A stretch of 64,000 nt of DNA, from contig CM055314.2 of the NCBI GenBank assembly GCA_029255685.2, positions 4,482,399-4,546,398 on the forward strand, in the 5' to 3' direction. The translations under genes were made by a program, and so were the position numbers. The notes below the pieces were generated by a model, which was given only the letters and a program-made list of their open reading frames with translations, made no database searches and was not told the DNA's origin. Source of the stretch: Silene conica (lineage: Eukaryota; Streptophyta; Magnoliopsida; Caryophyllales; Caryophyllaceae). Numbering within the stretch: the stretch's first letter is position 1; every line of letters begins with the position of its first letter. Below, piece after piece: positions 45,632 through 58,491 of this stretch.

Positions 45632-46190
45632 CAAGATAAAAATATTCCATGTAATTTAATTAATTCGAAAAACACATAGAATATTTTATAACTAACTAAA
45701 ATGATTTTTTTTTTAAATAATAATTTCCAGAATATTAATTTTTATTAATAACAATACCGATTTTATTTTTAAAATATCGAAAATAAAAATTATTATTACT
45801 TAAAAATATTTTGTATTTTATACACTTTTTTGTCAGTGCATAAACATACGTTGAAATTGAAATAAACAATGGGTATAATCACGAAATACGGGAGATTGAA
45901 AATTGTCTCGTATTAAGAGATTGAAAATTATATTTTACTATTTTCTTGGTACTTTATTATTTATATAAATAAATAAAAATAACAACAATAATAACAGTAA
46001 TTGTGACAAAACACTAATAAATATCAATATAGTCGTGGCAAAATACTAATAATTCGTGGCAAAATTTTATAAATTGTAGAAAATTTAATAAATTGTAGAA
46101 AATATATTTTGACTATCAATTGAGAATGCGGATGTAACATGTATGGGAGACCTCAAATGCCATATGCAAGCTTAGATTCAACGGGGACGG
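45632..46190. repeat. Long direct repeat, copy 1 (about 560 bp)
   Basis: From CAAGATAAAAATATTCCATG to GCAAGCTTAGATTCAACGGG this segment matches 47141-47726 with few differences. Both copies are AT-rich and noncoding. They could be long terminal repeats or a segmental duplication; TG...CA ends and a primer site are not evident. Confidence 0.8.
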
Positions 46191-46384
46191 CATGTCATAT
46201 AGTGTCCACCGCTCGTCTGCCCTCCATTTTCGAGAGCCTTGATCTTCGCCAGTAACTTTTTCTCTTCATTCGTTTTTTTCTTATTGTCCGGCATTTTGGT
46301 TTGATTTTTCTGATTAGTTTTGGGTTGTTTGGCAGGTTTCTTCTGATTTGCCTTTGGATCCGTGTAACTGATAGTTCTTGGCAT
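46183..46384 (-). pseudogene. Small C2H2 zinc-finger gene fragment, copy 1
   Basis: The minus frame from ATG 46384 gives a Lys/Asn/Gln-rich start (MPRTISYTDPKANQKKP), then NKKKTNEEKKLLAKIKAL and ENGGQTSGGHYMTC. It then runs into unrelated sequence before the finger. Copy 2 continues into the finger, so copy 1 is truncated at its 3' end. Function unknown. Confidence 0.5.
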
Positions 46385-46548
46385 GATTCTGCAGAATTAA
46401 TTAGTAGTTAGACAAATTTACAATATAATTATTTATTTGACATTTTTCATGGGTTGAAAATAGCACAATTAGACTAGTCTTGTTTCAGTAGTTCAATCAC
46501 AGCGACACATCATAAACAGTCAAAAACATCAGCGACGGAAAGACTACA

Positions 46549-46728
46549 CTTATTATCTATCAAGTAAACTAGTCTTGTTTCTCACTAGTGCAAACATTAC
46601 GTATCTTAAATTAGCTTATTATCTATCGAGTCAAACTAGTCTTGTTTCTCACTAGTGCAAACATTACGAACCTTAAATTGGCTTATTATCTATCGAGTCA
46701 AGCTAGTCTTGTTTCTCACTAGTGCATG
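46549..46728. repeat. Three-unit tandem repeat, 67 bp
   Basis: Each unit begins CTTATTATCTATC(A/G)AGT and contains CTAGTCTTGTTTCTCACTAG, TGCAAACATTACG and CTTAAATT. It lies between zinc-finger fragment copies 1 and 2. Confidence 0.85.
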
Positions 46729-46734
46729 TTTACC

Positions 46735-46946
46735 TCCGAAGGTCAAAATGTTTGGCCTTCACATGATCGTCTAGCAAACTCTGGTGGCATGGAAGGCCGC
46801 AGTGTGGGCATGTAATATAGTTTCCACCGCTCGTCTGCCCTCCATTTTCAAGAGCCTTGATCTTCGCCGGTAACATTTTTCTTCATTCGTTTTTTTCTTA
46901 TTGGCCGACATTTTTTGTTGCTTTTTCTGATTGGTTCTTGGCATGA
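46735..46946 (-). pseudogene. Small C2H2 zinc-finger gene fragment, copy 2 (frameshifted)
   Basis: The minus strand starts MPRTNQKKQQKM and NKKKTNEEK. After a one-base loss near 46875 it resumes as KIKALENGGQTSGGNYITC, then CPHCGLPCHQSLLDDHVKAK, a C-x2-C...H-x4-H finger, and stops after HFDLRR. A short protein of about 75-85 aa with one C2H2 finger is implied for the source gene. It is probably a captured gene fragment. Confidence 0.5.
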
Positions 46947-46998
46947 TTCTGCAGAATTTATTAGTAGTTAGACAAATTTACAATATATGTTCATCGTC

Positions 46999-47140
46999 AA
47001 GAAAGCTTACAACCAATCAGAAAAAGCAACAAAAAATGTCGACCAATAAGAAAAAAACGAATGAAGAAAAAAAAGTTACTGGCGAAGATCAAGGCTCTTG
47101 AAAATGGAGGGCAGACAAGCGGTGGAAACTATATTACATG
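46999..47140 (+). pseudogene. Small zinc-finger gene fragment, copy 3 (inverted)
   Basis: The plus strand has AACCAATCAGAAAAAGCAAC, AATAAGAAAAAAACGAATGA and GGTGGAAACTATATTACATG, matching copies 1 and 2 in opposite orientation. It breaks off at TACATG exactly where direct repeat copy 2 begins. The frame is shifted by an extra A in the poly-A run. Confidence 0.5.
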
Positions 47141-47726
47141 CAAGATAAAAATATTCCATGTAATTTAATTAATTCGAAAAACACATAAAATATTTTATAA
47201 CTAACTAAAATGATTTATTTTTAAAATAATAATTCCCAGAATATTAATTTTTATTAATAAGAATACCAATTTTATTTTTAAAATATCGAAAATAAAAATT
47301 ATTATTACTTAAAAATATTTTGTATTTTATGCACTTTTTTTGTCAGTGCATAAACACACGTTGAAATTGAAATAAACAATGGGTATAATCACGAAATACG
47401 GGAGATTGAAAATTGTCTCGTATTAGGAGATTGGTAATTGTCTCGTATTAGGAGATTGAAAATTATATTTTACTATTTTCTTGTTACTTTATTATTTATA
47501 TAAATAAATAAAAGTAACAACAATAATAACAGTAATTGTGACAAAACACTAATAAATGTCAATATAGTCGTGGCAAAATACTAATAATTCGTGGCAAAAT
47601 TTTATAAATTGTAGAGAATTTAATAAATTGTAGGAAATATATTTTGACTATCAATTGAGAATGCGGATGTAACATGTATGAGAGACCTCCAATGCCATAT
47701 GCAAGCTTAGATTCAATGGGGAAGGT
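47141..47726. repeat. Long direct repeat, copy 2
   Basis: This matches 45632-46190. It carries one extra short duplication (GATTGGTAATTGTCTCGTATTAGGA, seen as a repeated TCTCGTATTAGGAGATTG near 47418-47455). Confidence 0.8.
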
Positions 47727-48903
47727 ATTTCAGAATTCTCTTCCATCTTCATTTTCCCTCCTGAGTTGTTTAACGTTTCTCATTATATACAAAAGTTGTT
47801 TATGGTGATGATTGCATGACGGCATCTGTCGTGTATGTGTTTTCACTTTCTTGTCGACACGTGACAATATGGAAGTAGATGCGTCATAGCTATATGCCCT
47901 AGCAAGACGGACGCTATAAGTTAATTGTGTACAACTAAACACCAAAATGAATAGATTCCTAATTTTACCTCACATAGCTAGCCCAAACTTTGCAGTATCC
48001 GCATTCGATCCGTAAAGAGATACTTGGGCTTCGAGATTAAACTTGAACACTGAGTGCGTCTCACCGTAAGTGGCTATTGATTTTCCAAAAGAGTGAGTGT
48101 GTTATTCATTATTCCCGTGATCATATTCATACTCATACTAACTGATGTCTGCTTGTAAACTGTTTTCTAAAGCACTGACAACAATTTATGACACACCGAC
48201 ATCATAACATGGCCGCCCCTGTGTTACGAAACATTTGTAGTCAGATGAGGAATAACTCAACAGTTTTTTGTTGATAACTCAGGTCATCTTCCCAAGACCT
48301 GATCATGGGCCGGGTTGGGCCAAGCTCGAGCTAAATAAACGACTCAAATGCATGGGTCGGGACGGGCCAGGCCGGAAGGGTAGGCCATATTCTTTGGCCC
48401 AAGCCCATAATTGTTCGGGCAGTAATGGGCCTCGGGCCAAAATGGTCCAAAATGTGCCAAAATAATACAATACGAAATAATCAACAAAATGGATATTTGA
48501 ACAAACTATTAGTAACGAAATAAAATTTTCAAGTCTTAGGGGTTTGACTTCTACTTTTTTGGTTAGGAGAGAATACCATAATACCATACATAACTCATGA
48601 GTTGACAAAAAATTATTAGTACACTAACTAATTAAAATTGTACGATAAAAATATAAAAATATCCGCAAAGTTGATAATTCGATGCATTAGTGATATTAGA
48701 TTAGTGTGATCTGATATACGATTCCAACTTCTCAGAATCATGAATTAATTATGAAAGATTTAACAGATTTTACATTGCATATTTATGTATTTATGTGACT
48801 GGGTGATAACGAAGCTTGTTATTTTCCGACAACTAAACCTCCTAGTACATTTTTTTTGGTTGTCCAAAATTTTTATAATATCAATATCACAAATTGTTAT
48901 ATA
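47727..48903. other. Intergenic DNA with a GGGCC-rich segment
   Basis: A GGGCCGGGTTGGGCC/CGGGCCAAAATGG stretch at 48303-48445 resembles the subterminal zone of the hAT elements in this window. A matching right end and 8-bp duplication are not found. The long minus ORF across it is repeat read-through. Confidence 0.4.
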
Positions 48904-49198
48904 CTCCCTCCTATTCCGAATAAATGTCACATTTGCCATTTTCGTCTATTCACCTAATTGTCACATATTCCATTTTGGGACATTGTTTATACTTATTTTA
49001 TTCACTCTAACCCACAATAATACCCCACCTTACCCCACAACACTACTTATTTTAATCACCCCTACTCACAATAATAATCAATAATACATTCCCTCTCTCC
49101 AGTCTTCCCACTACACACATTACTTTACATTAAACAAATGAATTCCTTAATTCCCGTACCAAACCCGAAATGTGACAGTTATTGGGAATAGGAGGGAG
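48904..49198. mobile_element. Stowaway MITE
   Basis: The ends CTCCCTCCTATTCCGAATAA and (reverse) CTCCCTCCTATTCCCAATAA are flanked by TA. TGTCACATTT near the left end is mirrored by AAATGTGACA near the right. Confidence 0.85.
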
Positions 49199-49745
49199 TA
49201 ACACTTATATTTATATCAGACTAACTCAAAGCTAATACCCAATAATTATTTATTTAATTATAATAGAAGTTTTATTTTAATAACCTAATATTTTAAATAT
49301 CTATAATTCTATATACATGTTGAAATATCTTTATTTTTATTAGCATGTTTGACTTTTCTTAAAAGTTAAACCTAAGGCGAATTTACCCGTTAATTACACT
49401 TAGGCTCTGTTTGACAAGGCATTTTAAGTACCTGATTTGGTCACTCCATAAGCGTTTGACAAGTAGCTTATTTAATCAAATAAGCTACCTGAAATAAATT
49501 GCTATGGAGGCAGGAGTAGCATTTGAGATTTCAGGTACCTGATTTACTTTTTTTGCCTCTAAAATCTATACTACTCCGTATTAAATAATTATCATATACT
49601 TTTATGTTATTTCATCAAAGTCAACTAGTATAACACTCGTGAAAAATCACAGGGTTGTGTACACTTATTTTTAAAGACGACAAAGGTAAATTCATTTCAT
49701 TATATAGCACTTCTATTTATTCGAACAATTTAATTTTTAACGGGG

Positions 49746-50876
49746 ATGTTTGCATATTATAAGATATGTTCAGAAGACATTCAAGAACAGGTGGAGGAAG
49801 ATACAGATACAGATACGGATATAGATACTACCCAAGAGTTGTCATCGGGAAAATTCCTTTCAGAACTTCCTGTCGACAGGTTACAATCAATTGCAAAGAG
49901 TATGATATTGGCCGATTACATGAATTTCCGTCTTACTTGTAAGAGTCTCCACCAGACAAACCCTCTGCCGGAATGCCGAGATAATGGTCAGTACCCTCTA
50001 TTGATGATCTATAAGGATTTCAAAAAAACATATAAAGTGTTGGATCCGTTTGAGAACGTTTCAAGCACTACTTCGGCATTGAAAGAACCGCTGAGATTAT
50101 CTCAGCCTTTGATCATTACAAGGATGGTTGGTTGCTGTTGAATTCGGGACAGTACCTGGAGTACTTGAATCCTTTCACAAAGGAAACAGGGAAGTACCCT
50201 CCTTGTCAACTCACGTTTACGACGAGATTTGGATTTTCAACTTGTCCTACGTCACCCGATTGTCTGACCGTTGGAATGATGGGTATAAAAACAACATAAT
50301 ACTTAGTTATTTTGATGCTGCAGTTGGGGAGTGGGAGTATTATGAAACGGAATTTAGCTCTGACACGGATCTCGAATTTGTTAGCACTTTAAAAATCGGT
50401 CCCAAGTATCACAAGAACGCGTTTTATTCTCTCAGGAGGGATGGTTGCATTGGGGAGTTCAAATTTATAGAAGGAAAAGTTAGCTGGAAAGTTTACAAAT
50501 ACCATTTGAGGAGGAAACATCGTTCAACTCGTACTATTTAGTTGAGGTTGACGGGGAACTTGTTTCGGTTTTTAATGGTGAATACGGGAGTTGGGTTAAA
50601 GTGTTTAAATTCGACACTTTAAATAAACATTGGCTGGAATTAGATACGTTGGGAGAACACGCCTTCTTCGTTAGTCCAGCATCGTCTTCTTCAATTAAGA
50701 CAAAGAAAAGCGAGATGAGAAACAGAATATATTTCCCGCGGATCAAGGACAATGAAATTATCTTTTATTCGCTCGACACAGGCAAGTATCACATTTCGAG
50801 TGGTGCTAATTCTATGGACGATTTCCATGGCACAAAGGCGCAATTGTTCTCTTGTTGGGTCAATCTTAGTTTCTGA
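49746..50876 (+). pseudogene. F-box/DUF295 gene broken by three frame changes
   Basis: The first frame carries an F-box (FLSELPVDRLQSIAKSM, then LADYMNFRLTCKSLHQ; about residues 37-72) and the start of a DUF295 propeller domain. The homology then jumps frame near 50105 (to HYKDGWLLLNSGQYLEYLNP), near 50295 (to ILSYFDAAVGEWEYYETEF), and near 50505 (to PFEEETSFNSYYLVEVDGEL). It continues to FYSLDTGKYH and a stop at 50874. Joined, it would have the roughly 375 aa usual for F-box/DUF295 proteins, which act as substrate receptors of SCF ubiquitin ligases. An acidic TDTDTDID repeat precedes the F-box. Three frame breaks in 400 bp suggest a decayed copy rather than sequencing error, though that is not proven. 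No introns are needed. Confidence 0.8.
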
Positions 50877-53198
50877 CCGTTTACAGATTTCGTTCTCTTT
50901 CGTTGTGATCATTCCTTTACTTGGACGGTTGGACCGTGTCTTATTAGATCATTGTTTATGATTATTAGTCGTTTATTAATTGTTTTTTTTTTCATCTATT
51001 AATACAAATATTTGATAATGTAATTAATTTTTATCGAACTTTATTACTCCGTGTATGTAGTCTTATCAATTATAATTAGAATCTATGCAATTCTGAAATT
51101 ATAAAAACCTATAAATAACAGAGTGAAATTAGTAAAACTACAGGGTATCAAAATAATCATATATACAACCCGAAAATCAAGCGCCCCTAACACAAATTTC
51201 TTTCGATTATTAATCGAAAGAATAAATAACATTGCCGCAATGCCTAAAAAGGTCCTCGGCCCATCGCTAGTAAAGGAGGAGTGGGGAATTGAGATGTTTT
51301 CGTATGACCCATGATGAAAATTGACATGATAAAAAGCAATGCTAAGAATTTTCAAGCAGTACTGAACAACAACATTGCCGTAATGCCTCAACAATATTGC
51401 CATAATGCAGAGGCGTATCCAGGACTAGATTACAGGGGTGTAAAAATTTAACAATTATTTCGTCGATATGAACTAAAATTTAAACACAACAAAATCGTGA
51501 GGCTAAAGTAAAACACAAAATTAAAAAAATTGGTTCTAAATAATTCAAGAATGTATAAATAAAATACTTTGTATAAATTTGTAAATATATGCCACTTTAA
51601 TGTGGAAGGAGTACATTTTATAATATAATTCAGATAATTGTAGTTCAATAATATGATATTACAAGATTAAAGTCAAAATTTATTAATGAATGAGATAAAA
51701 GTGCAAAAAAGTCAATTATATGGGTCAAACTCGTGACCGAATAAGTAAAATCTCAGTATCTAACCAGTACATCACTAAATATTTGATAAAACTTATTGAA
51801 ACTAATTTTTAAATATTTTAAAATAAAGAGGGTGCGGGTGAACTCCTCCACCCCGTTATAAACACCACTGGTACTGGCGTAATGCCTAAAAGGTAACTGA
51901 ACCTAAAAATATCAAAGTGAAATTAAATTAAACTTCAAGGTATCAAAATATTCATATATACAACTGAAAAATCAAGCAAAATAAAATACGGAATAAAGAA
52001 AATGGTTAAGTTATTTGTGAATTACAATGATTCAAAGAAAAACCTATAAATTTCAAAGTATAAATTATGACAAGTTGAATATAAGAAAAAATTTCAAATC
52101 ATTATTACATAGTGTTTATTTTACGAGTTATTATTAATCTCAAATTTATGTTTTCCTATTTTTCTAATTCGACTCGAGACTATATTCACTATCCCAAACA
52201 TAAAATCCTAATTTCTCCCATGATGCCAGACATGACCTTATCACACTTCGCTTAATATCATAACTTCTTGATCGTTAAAATTGATCAAGTATCATATTAG
52301 AAGAAAATGTAGACGATCCAAATTGTATCCATATTCTATATTTTATTCACTATATAAAACCCAATACCGATATGGATCCATATTAGTATTAATATTTGTC
52401 TTACAAAATAAAAAAAATACGTAAATTACCCATCTTATATGATTAAGTGTTTGTCGATTATTTTTGTCTAGTAACACTCTTTATATATACGTATAATGAA
52501 AACGTGTAATTATTGTACAAATATAATACAACACTTAATTTAATGAATTAACGTTTAATTAAGCACAAATTCTTATTTGTAACGGATATATCCGTCATAA
52601 GCTTGCGACGGATAAGTACTCGTAATACCCATGTAGGGTATACGGAGTATAAGACAAAATAAGAATGTCTAGGAAAAAACAAACTGTTTCATGAATAATA
52701 CTCCCTCCGTTTTTTCCAATTGATACATTTGCTTTTTGTACGCTATTACCAAGTTAACCTTCTATTTCAATTTTCTCCCAATACGTAAGAAAAATTATAT
52801 TCATGTGTGGTCTTGTTTAATTCGTTTTTACGAGTACGTCGAAAGTAACATTTATAATTTTTACAAATACGTATCTAAAGATATTAAACACGTAAAACGT
52901 ACGTTGACAAATGTGCAAAAGAAAATATATTCGGCATATTTCAATCAAACTGCAATTTTTTTTGGTTAATTTGTGACCTAATGAATTTTACAAGCGTCGA
53001 AAATCGTCGCAAAATGTGAGAAGAAATAGTTAAAGCTAAAATTTCCTTATCCCCAGTCATATAGGGACACGATAAAATAGGATAGTACTTCAAAATCGAG
53101 AAAAGAATTAGTAGTCTCGAAACTGAATAGTTGCGGAATGAAAGCAAAAAAGAGACAGAGAGAAAAAGAAAACAGGAAGGTAACATTCAACCAAGCAT
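50877..53198. other. Intergenic AT-rich DNA
   Basis: A GACGG-type MITE end occurs at 52563-52640 (TTATTTGTAACGGATATATC) and a Stowaway-like end at 52702 (CTCCCTCCGTTTTTTCCAAT) without a partner. CATTGCCGTAATGCCT-type words repeat at 51230, 51370 and 51880. No gene. Confidence 0.45.
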
Positions 53199-53206
53199 CA
53201 TATAGA

Positions 53207-53918
53207 CAGGCCGGTCCTAAAGATTTTGAGGCCCTAGGCAAAATTGTAAAATGGGGCCCTAACTTTAAAAAAAATTATTCAACTAATTTATTTGTAATTA
53301 TCTAATGCTCCGTACAATTTAATAAAACGGACGCATGCAAACTTTTGAATTAGATGGAGTTGATTCAGGAAAAATCTTAAAAAATTTAGAAAAGAATAAT
53401 TTGGATTCGGAGAATTGGAGAAAGGGTACCTTATAATTCAACCATTTTATCGTTAAAAAATCGCAATAGGCTAAAATTTTTTCAAAGTTTGGATATTAGC
53501 TTTATTAGACGTGTCTATTGAATGTATAATTTCGACTAATTATACTACGACGAACAGAATTCGCATAAAATCTCAAAAGCATGTAAAATATTTTATAATT
53601 CAATTGTCCCACTAAAAACGTAAAGAATTAAATGAATGAACTATCAACGTAGTGAACTAAAAAAAATATAGAAATGGGCCTTGTAATAAATTCAAATTGA
53701 AAATAAACAAATAAAAAATGTCACCGCTAGGAATAGAACCCAAGACCTCTTAACCTTTAGTAAGATACAAAACCACTACACCACTTACCTTAGTTTACAT
53801 TTATGTGTAATACATTCTATTTGTCAAATAGCAGACTTTCAATCTCGCACTAATGGGCCCCTTTTAGACTTGGGCCCTTGTCATTTGCCAACCCGAACAC
53901 CCCTTAGGGCCGGCCCTG
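53207..53918. mobile_element. hAT-type non-autonomous element with CAGGGCCGGCCC ends
   Basis: The left end CAGGCCGGTCCTAAAG pairs with the right end (reverse) CAGGGCCGGCCCTAAGG. A perfect 8-bp duplication CATATAGA lies at 53199-53206 and 53919-53926. The interior is AT-rich without ORFs. A segment near 53725-53790 looks vaguely tRNA-like but lacks a full fold. Confidence 0.85.
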
Positions 53919-54113
53919 CATATAGACAAGATAAAACCCAAGTGGTGCACGGTTGTGGCGCTCAATTCGGGAAAATTGTTAGGTGTCTCTAATGGGAAGT
54001 AGGATGAGATTTGAAAGATGATTGGAAAATGAGAGGGGTAAAAAGCGTAATTTACGTATGTGAAAGAGTGAAATTCGTATGTGAAAAAACAGTATCCTTA
54101 ATTAAAGTATAAA

Positions 54114-54430
54114 CTAGATTTCATGCCCGGGCGTTGCCCGGTTAATATCTTAACAGGTTTTAAATAATAGAAATATGTTTATCTTAACAAAAAAAACTTA
54201 GCATATACAAAAAAATTATTTGAGTATGATTGTTTTCAATTGTCCCAAATCCAATGCATAAAATGAATTGATTCAAAGCTGATTCGAAATACAAATGTTT
54301 AGTTTCATAATGTTGGGGTTGATAGAATTAACTCGATCTTAATTGTTTTTTAGACTAACCTGTGAAATCGTATGGTTCAAAATTTATTTGATATATAGAT
54401 CTGTAACAACTTAAAATGAATAACTTGTCT
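54114..54430 (-). mobile_element. Truncated Helitron, 3' end only
   Basis: Read on the minus strand, the hairpin CCGGGCAACGCCCGG is followed by GCATGAAATCTAG, ending at 54114 before a T. This matches the 3' end of the Helitron at 15228-19021. No matching 5' end is found to the right. The hAT element at 54441 lies close by, so the right limit is unknown. Confidence 0.6.
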
Positions 54431-54440
54431 TACTTGTGAC

Positions 54441-54952
54441 CTAGGTAGAACCAAAACGGACACGGACACGGACACGGACACGGACACGGACACGGACATG
54501 GACACGGACACGGACACGGGACACGGCATGCCATAAAATTTAGGACACGGGACACGACATTTAAATTTAATAAAATATACATTTTATAGTTATAAAGTTT
54601 TGATTTTATTTTTGTAAAAGTATTTGATATTAATTTTAAATAAATGAATGTAAACCTTCCCCTTGATAATAAATTTATTTTCATTCCTCATCTGAATCAA
54701 TATTCTAATTGATCTCTTTCGATAATGCACTTCTCATTTCAAGAACATCATTCACCGCAAATTATAACCAAATATCATGGACACGCGACGGACACGGCTC
54801 ATATACCATGGACACGTGTCGGACATGTGCCCAAATAAATGTAGAAAGTTAGACACGGCTATTTAGGTGTTGGACACGTTTCGGCATGTGTCCGTGGAGT
54901 GTCGGTGTCGGACACGGTACGACTCGCTAGGAGAAGTGTCCGTGCTACCTAG
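54441..54952. mobile_element. hAT-type non-autonomous element with GGACAC tandem repeats
   Basis: The ends CTAGGTAGAAC and (reverse) CTAGGTAGCAC are inverted repeats, with a perfect 8-bp duplication CTTGTGAC (54433-54440, 54953-54960). A GGACAC hexamer array occupies 54457-54520, with dispersed GGACACG copies at the other end (54780-54945). The Cys-Pro ORF read through the array is an artefact. Confidence 0.83.
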
Positions 54953-55164
54953 CTTGTGACCACTATACGGGCTCGTGACCTTTCACAACACTCTCCCACC
55001 TTCTCCCATTTGTCCTTCTATTTAAACCTTGTCTCACGTCACAAGCTTGTGACTATGGATTGGTCGTTAGTGCTATAAAACCATTAAAGCTGTTGTTTGG
55101 GAAATGTCCTTAACGTAAACGACTTTTACCCAATCGTCCTAACTGAAATTGTACAACTATAATT

Positions 55165-55360
55165 ACAACTTGTCTCATTGAAGACAGACTTTATCCGTCA
55201 CAAGCTTAATACAGATAGTGCTTCTCTCACAATATCACTGGTGGGAGAGCAAGTAGGGTGCTCTCTTCAATTCCCACTTGATTTACCATTTACAATTGTG
55301 AGAGGTTCAATATTCGTTTTCAACTTGTGATGAATATTATCTGTTTTTAATGAAAATTTC
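55165..55360. mobile_element. GACGG-type palindromic MITE
   Basis: TCTCATTGAAGACAGACTTT and ATCCGTCACAAGCTTAATAC at the left. TTCAACTTGTGATGAATATT and TGAAAATTTCTG at the right form a diverged inverted end. Confidence 0.45.
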
Positions 55361-55639
55361 TGTTATAATTAATGTTATAATCTATAATAACAACCAATTT
55401 TTCGCAGCATAATAGATTGTTGGCCGTGCTAGTTGTTAAAGCCGCTCCACCATTTTATTATATTATTTATATGATAACCATCTTACAAAAATAAAATAGG
55501 TTGTTTGCAAAATGGATCCTTCGTGATACATTTCTTTTTTTTCGAACACCAACTCAATTAATTATTGCACCACAATCTACACATACGCAAATAGGGATTC
55601 ACTATATCTGCCTCAATTAGCGAAAAAAAAACCTTCAAT

Positions 55640-57370
<1,731 letters not shown>

Positions 57371-57396
<26 letters not shown>
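57371..57396. repeat. (TA)n microsatellite
   Basis: A short TA run separates the two TIR elements; a similar one at 58447-58488 follows the second. Confidence 0.9.
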
Positions 57397-58443
57397 GAGT
57401 TGGGATCACATGAGTCCACCTAAATATTTGAGTCCATGAGTCTAACAATGATATCATAAGTTGTATAAAAAAGTATCACGTGTTTTCAATATCAAATTTT
57501 TTTTCCTTTTTTTGTTTTTTTCTTTTTCAATATTACTTTTTTTTTTCTTTTTTTTGTCTTTTCTTTTAAAATGACATATTCTTTATTAAAAAAATTCCCT
57601 TTTTTAGTATGCATTTTTTTTAAAACAAACACGTTTTTTTTAATAAAATGGCGTTTTTTCTCGAATTTTTTTTTCATTACAATATCACAAGTTACTAAAT
57701 ACAATATCACCGGTTCTTTAAAATAATATCACAAAAAAAAAATTCGAGAAAAAAATATTTCGGAAAAAAAATTCGAGAGAAAAAATTGAGAAAAAAATTT
57801 ACGGGCAAAAAATTTCGTGATATTGTTTAATATTGTGTGTGATATTGTTTAACAAAAGGCGTTTTTTCTCGAAATTTTTTTTCATTACAATATCACAAGT
57901 TACTCAATACAATATCACCGGTTCTTCAAAACAATATCACAAAAAAAAAAATCGAGAAAAAAATATTTCGGAAAAAAAAAATTCGGGAGAAAAAATTGAA
58001 AAAAAAATTTGAAAAAAATATTTCTGGGAAAAAAATTTTGTGATATTGTTTAATATAATGCGTGATATTGTTTAACAAAAGGCGTTTTTTCTCGAATTTT
58101 TTTTCATTACAATTTCACAAATTACTCAATACAATATCACCGGTTCTTCAAAATAATATCACACAAAAAAAAAATTTGAAAAAAAAATTTTGAAAAAAAA
58201 ATCGAGAAAAAAAATTGAAAAAAAAAATTTTGAAAAAAAAATTTCAGGAAAAAAAGTATTGGAAAAAATTTCGTGATATTGTTTATATAGTGTGTGATAT
58301 TGTTTCCTTTGATATTGTATTGAAAAGGTTGTGACATTTGTGATATTGTAGTGTAAAAAAAACGTGATATTTTTTAATACAACTTGTGATACTCCAAATG
58401 GACTCATGGACTCAAATATTTAGGTGGACTCACCGGATCCCGC

Positions 58444-58446
<3 letters not shown>
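57397..58446. mobile_element. TIR element with three internal repeats, inserted in TA
   Basis: Long inverted ends: left GAGTTGGGATCACATGAGTC and right (reverse) GAGGCGGGATCCGGTGAGTC. Both continue into CACCTAAATATTTGAGTCC and ATGAGTC, about 48 bp in total. TA lies on both sides. Inside, a block of about 200 bp containing GGCGTTTTTTCTCGAA, TTCATTACAAT, CAATATCACCGGTTCTT and poly-A/TTCG runs occurs three times (about 57645, 57855, 58080). It fits Tc1/mariner-like non-autonomous structure, but the TA could also be microsatellite. Confidence 0.7.

Positions 58447-58488
<42 letters not shown>

Positions 58489-58491
<3 letters not shown>

Noticed and set aside
45632..47726. LTR retrotransposon with 560-bp LTRs
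   Set aside because: The direct repeats lack TG...CA ends, and no primer site, purine tract or gag/pol was found.
54430..54684. Cys-Pro repeat protein on the minus strand
   Set aside because: It is the GGACAC hexamer array of a hAT-type element read in one frame.
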